A DNA stretch of 52,662 nt from HGM12587 sp964561705 (GTDB taxonomy: Bacteria; Bacillota; Clostridia; Lachnospirales; Lachnospiraceae). Under the pieces are notes generated by a model. It made no database searches and was not told the DNA's origin. It worked only from the letters and a program-made list of their open reading frames with translations. The stretch is taken from the NCBI GenBank assembly GCA_964561705.1, contig CAZLQJ010000004.1, positions 1-52,662 on the forward strand, read 5' to 3'. Position 1 is the stretch's first letter. The number at the start of each line of letters is the position of its first letter. Shown here in pieces: positions 41,755 to 51,085 of the stretch. A program made the translations under genes and the position numbers.

Positions 41755-43062
41755 ATGAAAAGAAAAAATTTTAAGGCACTTTTGCCCATCGGCGTGTTTC
41801 TGGTCATGTACCTGGGACTTGGGATTTTGTTTGAATATGGAATGAAGATTCCGATGGGATTTTATAATGTTCCTATTGTAGTTGCTTTTTTGGCAGCGCT
41901 TTTGGTAGCTTGTGTGCAGAATCCTTCGTTAAAATTTGATGATAAATTAGAGATTATGGCCAAAGGTGTAGGGGATAAAAACATCATTACAATGATCCTG
42001 ATCTTTATGACGGCGGGGATTTTTGTCGGCGTGGTGGGGAGAAGCAGTGCGCAAAGTGTTGCCTATTTTCTGCTTTCTGTGATTCCGACAAAATATGCGG
42101 TGCTGGTGTTGTTTGTAGTGAGTGCCTTTGTTTCGATTGCGATGGGAACTTCTGTAGGAACCATCACCCTGATTACGCCCATCGCAGTGGCGTTGTCAGG
42201 GAGTACCAGTTTTGAAATGCCTCTCTGTGTTGGGGCGGTGGTCAGCGGTGCAATGTTTGGTGATAATCTGTCATTTATATCAGATACGACCATTGCGGCA
42301 TGCAACGGTCAGGGCTGTGCCATGAAAGATAAGTTTCGGGAAAACTTCTGGATCGCCTGTCCGGCGGCACTGGCGACGCTGCTGATCCTGATGGTCAGAT
42401 CTGCAGGCGCAGATGTGACGGAAACAGTTGTAGGCGAATATCATCTGATCCAGATTATTCCTTACGTGCTCGTTTTGATTGGCGGGATCATTGGCATCAA
42501 TGTATTTGTAGTTCTTCTGCTTGGAATTGGCTGCGGATCTGTGATCATGTTGGCGACGAAAGCCACGGCGGCAGCAGATCTTTTGGCGAATATGGGATCC
42601 GGTGCGGCAGGAATGTTTGAAACGACCATTGTGGCGATTCTGGTATCTGCAATCTGTGCATTGATCGCAGAATATGGAGGATTTGAGGCACTGCTTGATC
42701 TGATCAAACGGATCTTTAAAGGAAAGCGGAGCGGAGAGTTTGGCATGGGGCTTTTGGTGGGAGCGATGGATATTGCAACTGCAAACAATACCGTAGCCAT
42801 TGTGATGGCAAATCCTATTGCAAAAGAAATGGCAGAGGAGTATGATATTTCTCCGAAAAGAGCTGCCTCAGTTCTGGATACCTTTTCCTGTATTTTTCAG
42901 GGCATCATTCCCTATGGGGCACAGATGCTGGTGGCGGTTTCTACAGCCATGGAATTAGGCTATGAGGTGAGTGCATTTCAGATATTGCCAAATCTGACCT
43001 ATCCGTATATGCTGTTTCTTAGTTCTATGGTATTTATTTTTGTAGTAAGAGAAAGAGGATAA
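41755..43062 (+). CDS. NhaC-family Na+/H+ antiporter
   Basis: A 435-residue membrane protein with about eleven to twelve helices and the NhaC hallmark GAMFGDNLSFISDTTIAAC near residues 164-182. The family includes Na+/H+ antiporters and the malate-lactate antiporter MleN, so an organic-acid substrate is possible. The start is 15 nt after the last ABC gene, suggesting one transcript, though the ribosome site (AGGAG) is rather far, about 12 nt away. With lar genes nearby a lactate link is tempting but unproven. Confidence 0.85.
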   Translation: MKRKNFKALLPIGVFLVMYLGLGILFEYGMKIPMGFYNVPIVVAFLAALLVACVQNPSLKFDDKLEIMAKGVGDKNIITMILIFMTAGIFVGVVGRSSAQSVAYFLLSVIPTKYAVLVLFVVSAFVSIAMGTSVGTITLITPIAVALSGSTSFEMPLCVGAVVSGAMFGDNLSFISDTTIAACNGQGCAMKDKFRENFWIACPAALATLLILMVRSAGADVTETVVGEYHLIQIIPYVLVLIGGIIGINVFVVLLLGIGCGSVIMLATKATAAADLLANMGSGAAGMFETTIVAILVSAICALIAEYGGFEALLDLIKRIFKGKRSGEFGMGLLVGAMDIATANNTVAIVMANPIAKEMAEEYDISPKRAASVLDTFSCIFQGIIPYGAQMLVAVSTAMELGYEVSAFQILPNLTYPYMLFLSSMVFIFVVRERG

Positions 43063-43069
43063 TGAACTT

Positions 43070-43780
43070 ATGAAAAAACAGGAATTTTTGGAGGGGATCC
43101 GTGACGGGATTCCCATTTGTCTGGGCTACTTTTCTGTGTCCATGGCATTTGGTTTAAGTGCTGTTTTGTCCGGGATCCCCGCATGGGCGGCAGTTGTAAT
43201 CTCGCTGACCAATCTTACCAGTGCGGGACAGTTTGCAGGGATAAATCTGATCACGGCACAGGGGGCGCTGGCGGAAATTTGTCTGACTACCTTGGTTATT
43301 AATATCAGATATTTTCTCATGTCTATCTCAGTGTCACAGAAGGTAGAACAGAAAATGAAGATGAAAGAACGTCTGGCGGTGGCATTTGGGATCACAGATG
43401 AAATTTTTGCAGTTTCCATGCAAAGAGATCATGAATTGACAACAACTTATATGGCAGGCTTGATCTTAGGACCGCTGGTGGGCTGGACAGGCGGAACTCT
43501 GGTAGGGGCTGTGGTAACTTCGTTTATGCCGGAAATCCTGTCCAATGCATTTGGCATTGCTTTATATGGGATGTTTATTGCGATCATTGTGCCGCCGGCT
43601 AGAGAACATAAAAATGTACTTTTTGCAGTGGTACTAGCGATCGCAGCCAGTGTGGCATGTACCTATCTCCCGGTGATCAGGGAACTTTCCAGCGGCTGGA
43701 CCATTATTTTGATCACTCTAGTGGTATGTCTGATTGCAGCCTGGTTGTTTCCGGTGGAAGAAGGTGAGGGAGAATCATGA
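43070..43780 (+). CDS. azlC: AzlC, branched-chain amino acid exporter large subunit
   Basis: A 236-residue membrane protein of the AzlC family with about six to eight helices; SLTNLTSAGQFAG near residue 44 and TLVINIRYFLMS near 75 are characteristic. With AzlD it exports branched-chain amino acids or analogues. It begins 7 nt after the NhaC gene and overlaps azlD by 4 nt. Confidence 0.92.
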   Translation: MKKQEFLEGIRDGIPICLGYFSVSMAFGLSAVLSGIPAWAAVVISLTNLTSAGQFAGINLITAQGALAEICLTTLVINIRYFLMSISVSQKVEQKMKMKERLAVAFGITDEIFAVSMQRDHELTTTYMAGLILGPLVGWTGGTLVGAVVTSFMPEILSNAFGIALYGMFIAIIVPPAREHKNVLFAVVLAIAASVACTYLPVIRELSSGWTIILITLVVCLIAAWLFPVEEGEGES

Positions 43781-44088
43781 GTACAGCTTATATCATTGCA
43801 GGAATCGCCTGCATGGCACTGGTCACTTATCTGATCAGAATGCTTCCGATGGTCATTTTTCGGAAAAAGATTACCAGTGTAAGAATCCGGTCTTTTTTAT
43901 ATTATGTGCCTTACGCAGTGCTTTCTGCGATGACCTTTCCGGCAATCTTTGGAAGCACGGGAACGACGGCAAGTGCGGCGGCTGGCTGTGCGGTAGCAGT
44001 GATTCTTGCATATTTCAAAAAAGGACTTCTGACAGTGGCAGTCGGTGCGGCAGCAGCGGTTTATATCGTACAGATGCTCGGATTTTAA
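43777..44088 (+). CDS. azlD: AzlD, branched-chain amino acid exporter small subunit
   Basis: A 103-residue protein with about four hydrophobic helices and the typical TYLIRMLPM near residue 17. It pairs with AzlC. ATGA overlap with azlC ensures coupled translation. Confidence 0.9.
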   Translation: MSTAYIIAGIACMALVTYLIRMLPMVIFRKKITSVRIRSFLYYVPYAVLSAMTFPAIFGSTGTTASAAAGCAVAVILAYFKKGLLTVAVGAAAAVYIVQMLGF

Positions 44089-44112
44089 CAGGTTGAGAAG
44101 AAAGGAAAACAT

Positions 44113-45045
44113 ATGGAATTATTATTAGCCATTTTATTGTTGATCGTAGGGTTTGTGCTGCTTATGAAAGGGGCAGACTGGTTTGTAGATGGTGCGGCAG
44201 GAATTGCGGCACGTTTTGGGATTCCTCAGCTGGTAATCGGGCTTACCATTGTGGCCATGGGAACCAGTGCACCAGAGGCGGCTGTCAGCATTACTGCGGC
44301 AACTTCGGGAAATGCAGGAATCACCATTGGGAATATTGTGGGAAGCAACATTTTGAATGTGCTTCTGATCCTGGGGATCACGGCTGTGATCATTTCTGTG
44401 CCGGTTCAGAAATCTACCATTCAATGGGAAATACCTTTTATGCTGCTGATCACCATCGCTCTGACTTTTCTCGGAATGACAGATGGTCAGATCGTTTTGT
44501 GGGAAGGCATTGTTTTATGGGGGCTGTTTTTGCTCTATCTGGCCTATCTGTTTCGTATGGCAAAAAATGGTACCGCAGAGGAAGAAGAGGAAATGCTTCC
44601 GCTTTGGAAACAGCTTCTGATGCTTGTCGTCGGCATTGTATGTATTGTTTTTGGAAGTGATCTTACCGTGGATCATGCAACAGTGATTGCAAAAATCCTA
44701 GGAATGGATGATCGTCTGATCGGCCTTACCATTGTGGCGTTTGGGACTTCCTTGCCGGAGCTTGTAACTTCTGTGACTGCGGCAAGAAAAGGAAAGGCAG
44801 ATATTGCCATCGGAAATATTGTGGGAAGCAATATTTTTAATATTTTGTTTGTTGTGGGTACCACAGCTTTGATTACACCGGTAACATTTGCTTCGGGATT
44901 TTTGATCGATACGGGGATTGCTCTGGCAGCAGGTCTGCTTTTGTGGATTTCGGTATGCAAAGACCGGAAATTAAAGAGACCGGCAGGGATCCTGATGCTT
45001 TTGGTATATGCGGCGTATTTTGTATATCTGATCATGGGATTGTAA
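44113..45045 (+). CDS. Calcium/sodium antiporter (CaCA family, YrbG-like)
   Basis: A 310-residue exchanger with ten hydrophobic segments and two inverted alpha repeats: GTSAPE with GNIVGSNILN (about residues 54-86) and GTSLPE with GNIVGSNIFN (about 211-245). The acidic residues and asparagines needed for ion binding are present. It should exchange Ca2+ for Na+ or H+. It starts 24 nt after azlD with AGAAAGGA, and ends the long plus-strand run at a terminator. Confidence 0.92.
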   Translation: MELLLAILLLIVGFVLLMKGADWFVDGAAGIAARFGIPQLVIGLTIVAMGTSAPEAAVSITAATSGNAGITIGNIVGSNILNVLLILGITAVIISVPVQKSTIQWEIPFMLLITIALTFLGMTDGQIVLWEGIVLWGLFLLYLAYLFRMAKNGTAEEEEEMLPLWKQLLMLVVGIVCIVFGSDLTVDHATVIAKILGMDDRLIGLTIVAFGTSLPELVTSVTAARKGKADIAIGNIVGSNIFNILFVVGTTALITPVTFASGFLIDTGIALAAGLLLWISVCKDRKLKRPAGILMLLVYAAYFVYLIMGL

Positions 45046-45051
45046 ATAAGA

Positions 45052-45077
45052 AAAGGCAGCAGTGGCTGTCTTTTTTT
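45052..45077 (+). terminator. Terminator of the transporter run
   Basis: A 9-bp stem (45052-45060 with 45065-45073, one G-U pair), AGTG loop, and T7 (45071-45077). Confidence 0.82.
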
Positions 45078-45116
45078 GTTTATCTGTCTTGTTCTTGTTT
45101 TGTGTGGAAATGTCTA

Positions 45117-45145
45117 TGTACAAAAAATGGAATTAATGTTATATT
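45117..45145 (+). promoter_or_regulatory. Promoter of the GH101 gene
   Basis: A weak -35 TGTACA (45117-45122), a 17-nt spacer, and TATATT (45140-45145) with TG one base before it. The extended -10 TGTTATATT nearly equals that of the SLH-GH29 gene (TGTTATACT). Confidence 0.55.
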
Positions 45146-45190
45146 ATAAGGTGACAAAATTATTTTCATTAAATAAGAAAGGGGAAAACA

Positions 45191-48100
45191 ATGAAAAAGA
45201 TTTACAAACGTGTGATAGCATATCTTTTGGTAGCTATCATGGTAAGTTCAACGTTCATGGGGTGGATGCCGGCAATGGAAGTACAAGCGGCAGAAACTGC
45301 TAGGACGTGGGTTGTGCTCACCGGCGGTACAAACAATGCAGGTGGACACGTTTACGGAAATGCAGCCCAGAAAGGTCCATTGTTCTACACAGACAGTGAA
45401 AAGACCATGACAAGCGGTGGAACCATTTCCATGGCTTTAAAGCCAAGCAATAACTGGGGTGTATTCTACAGTTATATTGATGACAGCAACTGGCTGTACG
45501 TAGGACACGATGGAAGCAGCGGATGGTACTACCAGTACAAATGGAACGGACAGGAAGCCTATCCGCAAATCTCCGGACTTCCAGAGTATGAAGAGGGGGA
45601 TGAAATTAGTTTAAAGATTACTTTAAATAATGAAACCTTATCTGTCACTGTAAATGGTACAACCGTAAATAGCACAAATCAGAAATTGAAAGAATATGCA
45701 GCAGCAATTTCCAATTCACAGGAAAATCTTGGAAAATTCGGTGTAATGACCAAAGGTGCAACCACTATCAGCTTTACAGACTTTATGTACAATGATGCAG
45801 ACTGTATGGCAGATAAATGGGTATTCAATGCAGAACGTGACGGACAGATCGTAAGAGAAGAAAAAGTTGCGATGATGCCTGTCAGCGGTAAGATTACAGC
45901 AAAAGACGGCAAAGGAATCGCAGATGCAACAGTTCGTGTAGGATTAAATGCTACGACGACAGATGCAGAAGGTGTATTCAGCTTTGATGCAGTACAGATT
46001 GGTGAATATGCCTTTGCGGTAACAAAACCTGGCTATCAGGCATATGAAGGAATCGTAACTGTTGCAGAAGGCGAAGACAATGTATTCAATGCACAGTTGG
46101 AAGAAAAAGCAGCACTGGATCTTAGCAAATATGATACGATCGCATCGGATGATATGACCGTTTATGTTGGAAAAGATTTTCCGGTAGTTGCAAGATATGT
46201 CATGAATGAAAGCGGCGCAATCTTCCGTGCAAATGAAACAGCATTGGATAAAGTTGTGATCAACGGCGTGGCAATTACTCCGAGCGAAACGGAAGCAAAA
46301 GATCCTGTACAGGAAGTATTTAAGGATGTCGTAGCCGGTGAATGGTATGTAGATGCTGTTCAGTATGTATATGATAACGGATTAATGTCAGGTTATGAGG
46401 ATGAATTTACACCACAGGGAACCATGACAAGAGCAATGATCGTTACCACACTTTACAGAATGGAAGATTCTCCAAAGGTAACAGATACCACAGCTTATGA
46501 TAAATTCGTTGATATGAAAGCCGGCGACTGGTACAAAGATGCAGTTGCATGGGCACTGAACGAAGGAATTGCAACAGGTGACCCTGTAAATATGAAATTC
46601 AATCCAAACGCAGGTGTAACCAGACAGGAACTTGCAGCATTCCTTTACAGATATACACAGTACCAGGGCGGAACTGTTACAGAAACCAGCGATCTTGCAG
46701 GATTAAAGAATGCAGATAAAGTAGACAGCTGGGCATTAACTGAAGTAAAATGGGCAGTTGGCAAAGGCTTGATCAGCGGACTTGCTGAAGTGAAAGATAA
46801 TCAGATCGTAGGCTATGACCTTGCACCAAAGAGCGGTGCAACAAGAGCACAGATGGCTACGATCTTAAAGAGATATTGTACTGCTCAGACACAGACAATG
46901 GCAGCAGATGCAGACAATGCTGTAGATGCAGAAGCAACTTCTAAAACTTATGTATTAGGTCTTGTAAACGAGAAAAATAACATTGACCTTACAATGACTG
47001 TAAAGGTAAGTGTTGAAGGAACCAATTTAACATGGGAAGTTACAGATCTTGTGAAAAACGAAGGTTGTGCAAAGATCGCAACCATCGATATTCCAAAACT
47101 GAACTTATTAACGGTTGATTCCGTTGAAACAGAAGCAGAATTTGCAGGTGCACAGGTATCTACAACCACTACTTCAAAAGCAGATACTTATATTACTTTT
47201 AAAGAAGACGGCGGTTTCGTACCTTCAGATGAAGATGGATATTTATATGCATTCTTAAGCAATGGCACTTTAAGTGCAGGTCTTACCAGCAACTCTGAGG
47301 CAGAAGGCGATAAACGTGTGGAACGTATCAACGGTGCGGACACTATGAGCCTGACAAGTGCTGTATGGTATTATGAAAGCGGAGATAAAAATGGTCAGGG
47401 AAATGCATCTGTTTATGATTATCAGACAAGTGAACTTCCTTATGCAAAAGTTGCAATCGCAAACGGTGACTTAAATAAGGATGGAGATATTGACTGGAAC
47501 GACGGTGCAATTGCATTCCGTGAGGTCATGCATGTAGCACAGGGAGCTGAAGCGATCAAAGATCTTGTAAACTACCGTATCGTTATGAACTTTGAAAGTG
47601 CAGCTCCAAACCCATTCCTGGTAACTGCAGACAATGTGAAGAAGGTTTATCTTGCAACAGATGGTCTTCCACAGGCACTTCTGTTAAAAGGTTACGGAAA
47701 TGAAGGTCATGACTCTGCAAACTCTGAATATGCAGATATTGCAGAACGTGAAGGTGGCTTAGAAGATTTCCAGAAACTGCTTGAAATCGCACATGAATAC
47801 AATACAGAAGTTGGTATTCATGTAAATGCACAGGAAGCATATCCGGAATCAAAATCCTTTAATGAAACCATGATCAGCAATGGAAACGGACAGATTATCG
47901 GTAACGGCTGGGGTTGGTTAGATCAGTCGTCTGTGATCAACAAGCTGTGGGATTTATCTTCTGATGCACGTTTAAAACGTTTCACACAGTTGTATGACCG
48001 TATCAATGGAACAGATTTCTACTCAGGAGACTGGGAAAAAGGTGAATATGTCAAAGATTCTCAGGGAATCCTTACAAATGGTGATGGAACAACAGAAGTT

Positions 48101-50980
48101 TCCCGTGAAGAACTTCTTGCACTTGTAAAAGAAGATGCAGCAAACAGAAAAGATAATATGGACTTTATCTATCTTGATGTTTGGTATCAGGATGCATGGG
48201 AAACCAGAAGAATTGCAGAAGAGATCAACTCTCTCGGATGGAGATTCTCCACAGAGTTCAGTGCAGAAGGTGAATATGATTCTACATGGCAGCACTGGTC
48301 TACAGATACCGTGTACGGCGGAGCTGGTGCCAAAGGTTACAACAGTGATATTATCCGTTTCTTAAGAAACGACCAGAGAGATTCTCAGGTTCTGAACTGG
48401 CCGAAAGAATACAATACAAATGGTTTTGGCGGTACAGCGGACAACCCATTACTTGGCGGTTTCAGATTATACGGCTTTGAAGGCTGGGGCGGACAGCAGA
48501 ATTTCACATCCTACATTAAAGGAACCTTTAATGAAAACTTACCGGTAAGATTCTTACAGCACTATGAAGTAATCGATTGGGTGAACTATGGAGATGATGG
48601 TTCAGATGAAAAATCTCCTGTAGAAAACACAGAAAAACAGATCACTTTAGCAAATGCTGAAGGCGATGTTGTCGTAGTTACACGTAACGAAGAACAGAGA
48701 AAAGATATCGAAATCGAACGTACCATTACATTAAATGGTAAAGTTGTATTAAACACAGATGTTAACGAATCTACTTATCTCCTGCCATGGACAGATAACC
48801 AGAATGGTGAAGAAAAACTTTACCATTGGAACTTAGATGGCGGCACAAAAACATGGGAACTCCAGGATGGCTGGGCAAACCTTGCAAATGTAGTTGTTTA
48901 TGAATTGTCTGATCAGGGACGTATCAATGGAACAACCGTAGATGTTGTAGATGGAACAGTAACCTTAACAGCGAAAAAAGCAACAGCTTATGTAGTTGTA
49001 AAAGGCGAAGCATTAAAAACACTGAAGAGTGACTTTGGTGAAGGCGATTATGTGGTAGACCCAGGCTTTAACGGATACGCAGATGGTGCGCAACTTGATG
49101 CAGCAGACTGGTCTGGTGATATTACAGCAGATGGTGTAGCAGTGAAAGTATCTTCGAATGGAGATCAGAGACTTGAAATGGCAAATACAGCAGCAGATGT
49201 TGCCGTATCCACGACAATCTCAGGTTTAACAGCAGGAGAAGATTATGTTGCGGAAGTTTATGTTGCAAATGAAAGCAATGCAAAAGCAGCAATCACTGTA
49301 AATACTGGAAGCAAAACAGTATCTAATTACACAATGCGTTCAATCGCAGGAAACTATATAGCTTGCGATAGTGAACATGGCAGCAATATGCAGCGTATTC
49401 AGATCTCCTTCGTGGCAGAGGGTGAAACTGCAACTTTAACACTTTCTAGAGAAGCTGGAGATGGTTATGCACATTGGGATGATATCCGTATCGTAAACCA
49501 GAAAGTAGACAACTTCAAAGCAGATGGAAGCTTTGTACAGGATTTCGAATCCGTTGTTCAGGGTCTCTATCCATTTGTTCTTGCAAGCTACACAGGCGGA
49601 GATTCTCGTACACACTTAGCACAGAAAAATGCTCCTTATACGCAGAAAGGCTGGAATGAAAAAGCTGTAGATGATGTTATCGATGGCGAATGGTCACTGA
49701 AACACCACGAAAATGTAACATCATTGGTATACCGCACCATTCCTCAGAACTTCCGTTTTGAAGCAGGCAAGGTATATAATGTAGAATTTGATTATCAGAC
49801 AGCTTCTGGAGGTTATCAGATGGTGATCGGTGATGGAACAAGCTATCAGATTGGTGCTAGCTACCTCCCGGCATCTACGACAACTGCACATGCAACGATG
49901 CAGGTATTGGGAAGCGGAACAGGTCAGACCTGGATTGGCCTCTATATGAACGGGGCACTTTGCTATAATGAAACTTCTAAAGGCTATTCCGACTTTATCC
50001 TGGATAATCTTGTAATCAAAGAAGATCCGGATGCAGTAGCGGTGACTGTAGGAGCTTCAGAACTCTACTTAGGTGAAACAACTTCAATTTTAGGTTCTGC
50101 ACTGGAAAAGATCAACTGGACTACAAGCGCAGACGGTGTTGTTGAAGTTGATAAAGAAAATAATGTGATCAAAGCAATCGGTGCTGGTACCGTAACACTT
50201 ACAGCATCCTGGGGTGAAGACGGAAGTGCAACATTTGATTTGGTTGTAACAGACACAACTGTAAAAACCATCGCAAGATCCGAATATCCACAGATTAGTG
50301 CAACTGCAAATACAGAAGAATTGACCGGTGAAGGTGCTATCAATGGTCGTGCATCTACGATCGTAGACGGTGACAGTGATACATTCTGGCATACACAGTG
50401 GATGGATACGACATTCGTGGTAAGTGAATCAAATCCTGCAATCCTTACCATTGACCTTGGAAAGACAATGACGATCGGTGGTTTCAGATTCCAGCAGAGA
50501 AATCAGGCGAACCGTGTAATCACACAGTATGGCTATGATATCAAAGCAGAAGATGGAACAATACTTGCGACCAAGAGAGGTATTGCAGTACCGGCAGGCC
50601 AGCAGGCAGTCAAAGCATGGGTAAATGCAGTTTTAGCAGAGAATGTTGAAGCACGTACAATTGTTGTTTATGTAGAAGAAGGTATCCAGGGTGGAAACGG
50701 CTGTATGGCTGAATTAGAGCCAATCTTCGTAGAAAAAGTTGCGAAGAAAGCAACCGTAGCGGATGCATCTGTAGCTGTAGAAAGTACCGTAGAATTGAAA
50801 GCAGTGCCGGTAGAAGGTACTGTTCTCAAAGGTCTTGTATGGACATCTTCTGATGCTTCAGTAGCAACTGTTGATGCAAATGGTGTTGTAACCGGTGTAA
50901 AAGCAGGAACAGCAACCATTACCTTAAGCAATGCACTTGGAACACTTGCGACCTGTACCGTAACCGTTACAGCGGAGTAA
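45191..50980 (+). CDS. Secreted GH101 endo-alpha-N-acetylgalactosaminidase with internal SLH triplet
   Basis: A 1929-residue enzyme expected to release the Gal-GalNAc (core 1) disaccharide from mucin Ser/Thr. A signal peptide ends near residue 34 (VQAA). A concanavalin-like domain (about 36-228) and a carboxypeptidase-regulatory-like fold (about 230-305) follow. The GH101 beta-sandwich starts near 309, is interrupted by three SLH domains (about 373-563), and resumes near 583. The catalytic barrel (about 790-1110) contains NMDFIYLDVW with nucleophile D996 and STEFSAEGEYD with acid/base E1022, matching positions known in the pneumococcal enzyme. Galactose-binding-like domains (about 1275-1610), a Big2-like domain, an F5/8 C-type domain (about 1690-1845) and a terminal Big2 domain complete it. 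Strong ribosome site GAAAGGGG. Monocistronic between two terminators. Confidence 0.92.
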   Translation: MKKIYKRVIAYLLVAIMVSSTFMGWMPAMEVQAAETARTWVVLTGGTNNAGGHVYGNAAQKGPLFYTDSEKTMTSGGTISMALKPSNNWGVFYSYIDDSNWLYVGHDGSSGWYYQYKWNGQEAYPQISGLPEYEEGDEISLKITLNNETLSVTVNGTTVNSTNQKLKEYAAAISNSQENLGKFGVMTKGATTISFTDFMYNDADCMADKWVFNAERDGQIVREEKVAMMPVSGKITAKDGKGIADATVRVGLNATTTDAEGVFSFDAVQIGEYAFAVTKPGYQAYEGIVTVAEGEDNVFNAQLEEKAALDLSKYDTIASDDMTVYVGKDFPVVARYVMNESGAIFRANETALDKVVINGVAITPSETEAKDPVQEVFKDVVAGEWYVDAVQYVYDNGLMSGYEDEFTPQGTMTRAMIVTTLYRMEDSPKVTDTTAYDKFVDMKAGDWYKDAVAWALNEGIATGDPVNMKFNPNAGVTRQELAAFLYRYTQYQGGTVTETSDLAGLKNADKVDSWALTEVKWAVGKGLISGLAEVKDNQIVGYDLAPKSGATRAQMATILKRYCTAQTQTMAADADNAVDAEATSKTYVLGLVNEKNNIDLTMTVKVSVEGTNLTWEVTDLVKNEGCAKIATIDIPKLNLLTVDSVETEAEFAGAQVSTTTTSKADTYITFKEDGGFVPSDEDGYLYAFLSNGTLSAGLTSNSEAEGDKRVERINGADTMSLTSAVWYYESGDKNGQGNASVYDYQTSELPYAKVAIANGDLNKDGDIDWNDGAIAFREVMHVAQGAEAIKDLVNYRIVMNFESAAPNPFLVTADNVKKVYLATDGLPQALLLKGYGNEGHDSANSEYADIAEREGGLEDFQKLLEIAHEYNTEVGIHVNAQEAYPESKSFNETMISNGNGQIIGNGWGWLDQSSVINKLWDLSSDARLKRFTQLYDRINGTDFYSGDWEKGEYVKDSQGILTNGDGTTEVSREELLALVKEDAANRKDNMDFIYLDVWYQDAWETRRIAEEINSLGWRFSTEFSAEGEYDSTWQHWSTDTVYGGAGAKGYNSDIIRFLRNDQRDSQVLNWPKEYNTNGFGGTADNPLLGGFRLYGFEGWGGQQNFTSYIKGTFNENLPVRFLQHYEVIDWVNYGDDGSDEKSPVENTEKQITLANAEGDVVVVTRNEEQRKDIEIERTITLNGKVVLNTDVNESTYLLPWTDNQNGEEKLYHWNLDGGTKTWELQDGWANLANVVVYELSDQGRINGTTVDVVDGTVTLTAKKATAYVVVKGEALKTLKSDFGEGDYVVDPGFNGYADGAQLDAADWSGDITADGVAVKVSSNGDQRLEMANTAADVAVSTTISGLTAGEDYVAEVYVANESNAKAAITVNTGSKTVSNYTMRSIAGNYIACDSEHGSNMQRIQISFVAEGETATLTLSREAGDGYAHWDDIRIVNQKVDNFKADGSFVQDFESVVQGLYPFVLASYTGGDSRTHLAQKNAPYTQKGWNEKAVDDVIDGEWSLKHHENVTSLVYRTIPQNFRFEAGKVYNVEFDYQTASGGYQMVIGDGTSYQIGASYLPASTTTAHATMQVLGSGTGQTWIGLYMNGALCYNETSKGYSDFILDNLVIKEDPDAVAVTVGASELYLGETTSILGSALEKINWTTSADGVVEVDKENNVIKAIGAGTVTLTASWGEDGSATFDLVVTDTTVKTIARSEYPQISATANTEELTGEGAINGRASTIVDGDSDTFWHTQWMDTTFVVSESNPAILTIDLGKTMTIGGFRFQQRNQANRVITQYGYDIKAEDGTILATKRGIAVPAGQQAVKAWVNAVLAENVEARTIVVYVEEGIQGGNGCMAELEPIFVEKVAKKATVADASVAVESTVELKAVPVEGTVLKGLVWTSSDASVATVDANGVVTGVKAGTATITLSNALGTLATCTVTVTAE

Positions 50981-51011
50981 TCCAAAGACATTAAAAATGA
51001 CGATAAAATAG

Positions 51012-51053
51012 AAATCCCTCCGGGATGCCAAATGCATCCCGGAGGGATTTTTT
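51012..51053. terminator. Strong bidirectional terminator after GH101
   Basis: A perfect 17-bp GC-rich stem (51012-51028 with 51034-51050), a 5-nt loop and T6 (51048-51053). The minus side is also T-rich and can serve the convergent AraC gene. Confidence 0.92.
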
Positions 51054-51085
51054 GATTCTGATAGATCAGAATAGTTCACACTTAT

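Noticed and set aside
46310..46880. SLH segment in GH101 as a frameshift or assembly chimera
   Set aside because: The frame is continuous through both junctions, base composition matches the flanks, and the SLH copy differs from that of the GH29 gene at many positions, so it is not a duplicated read.
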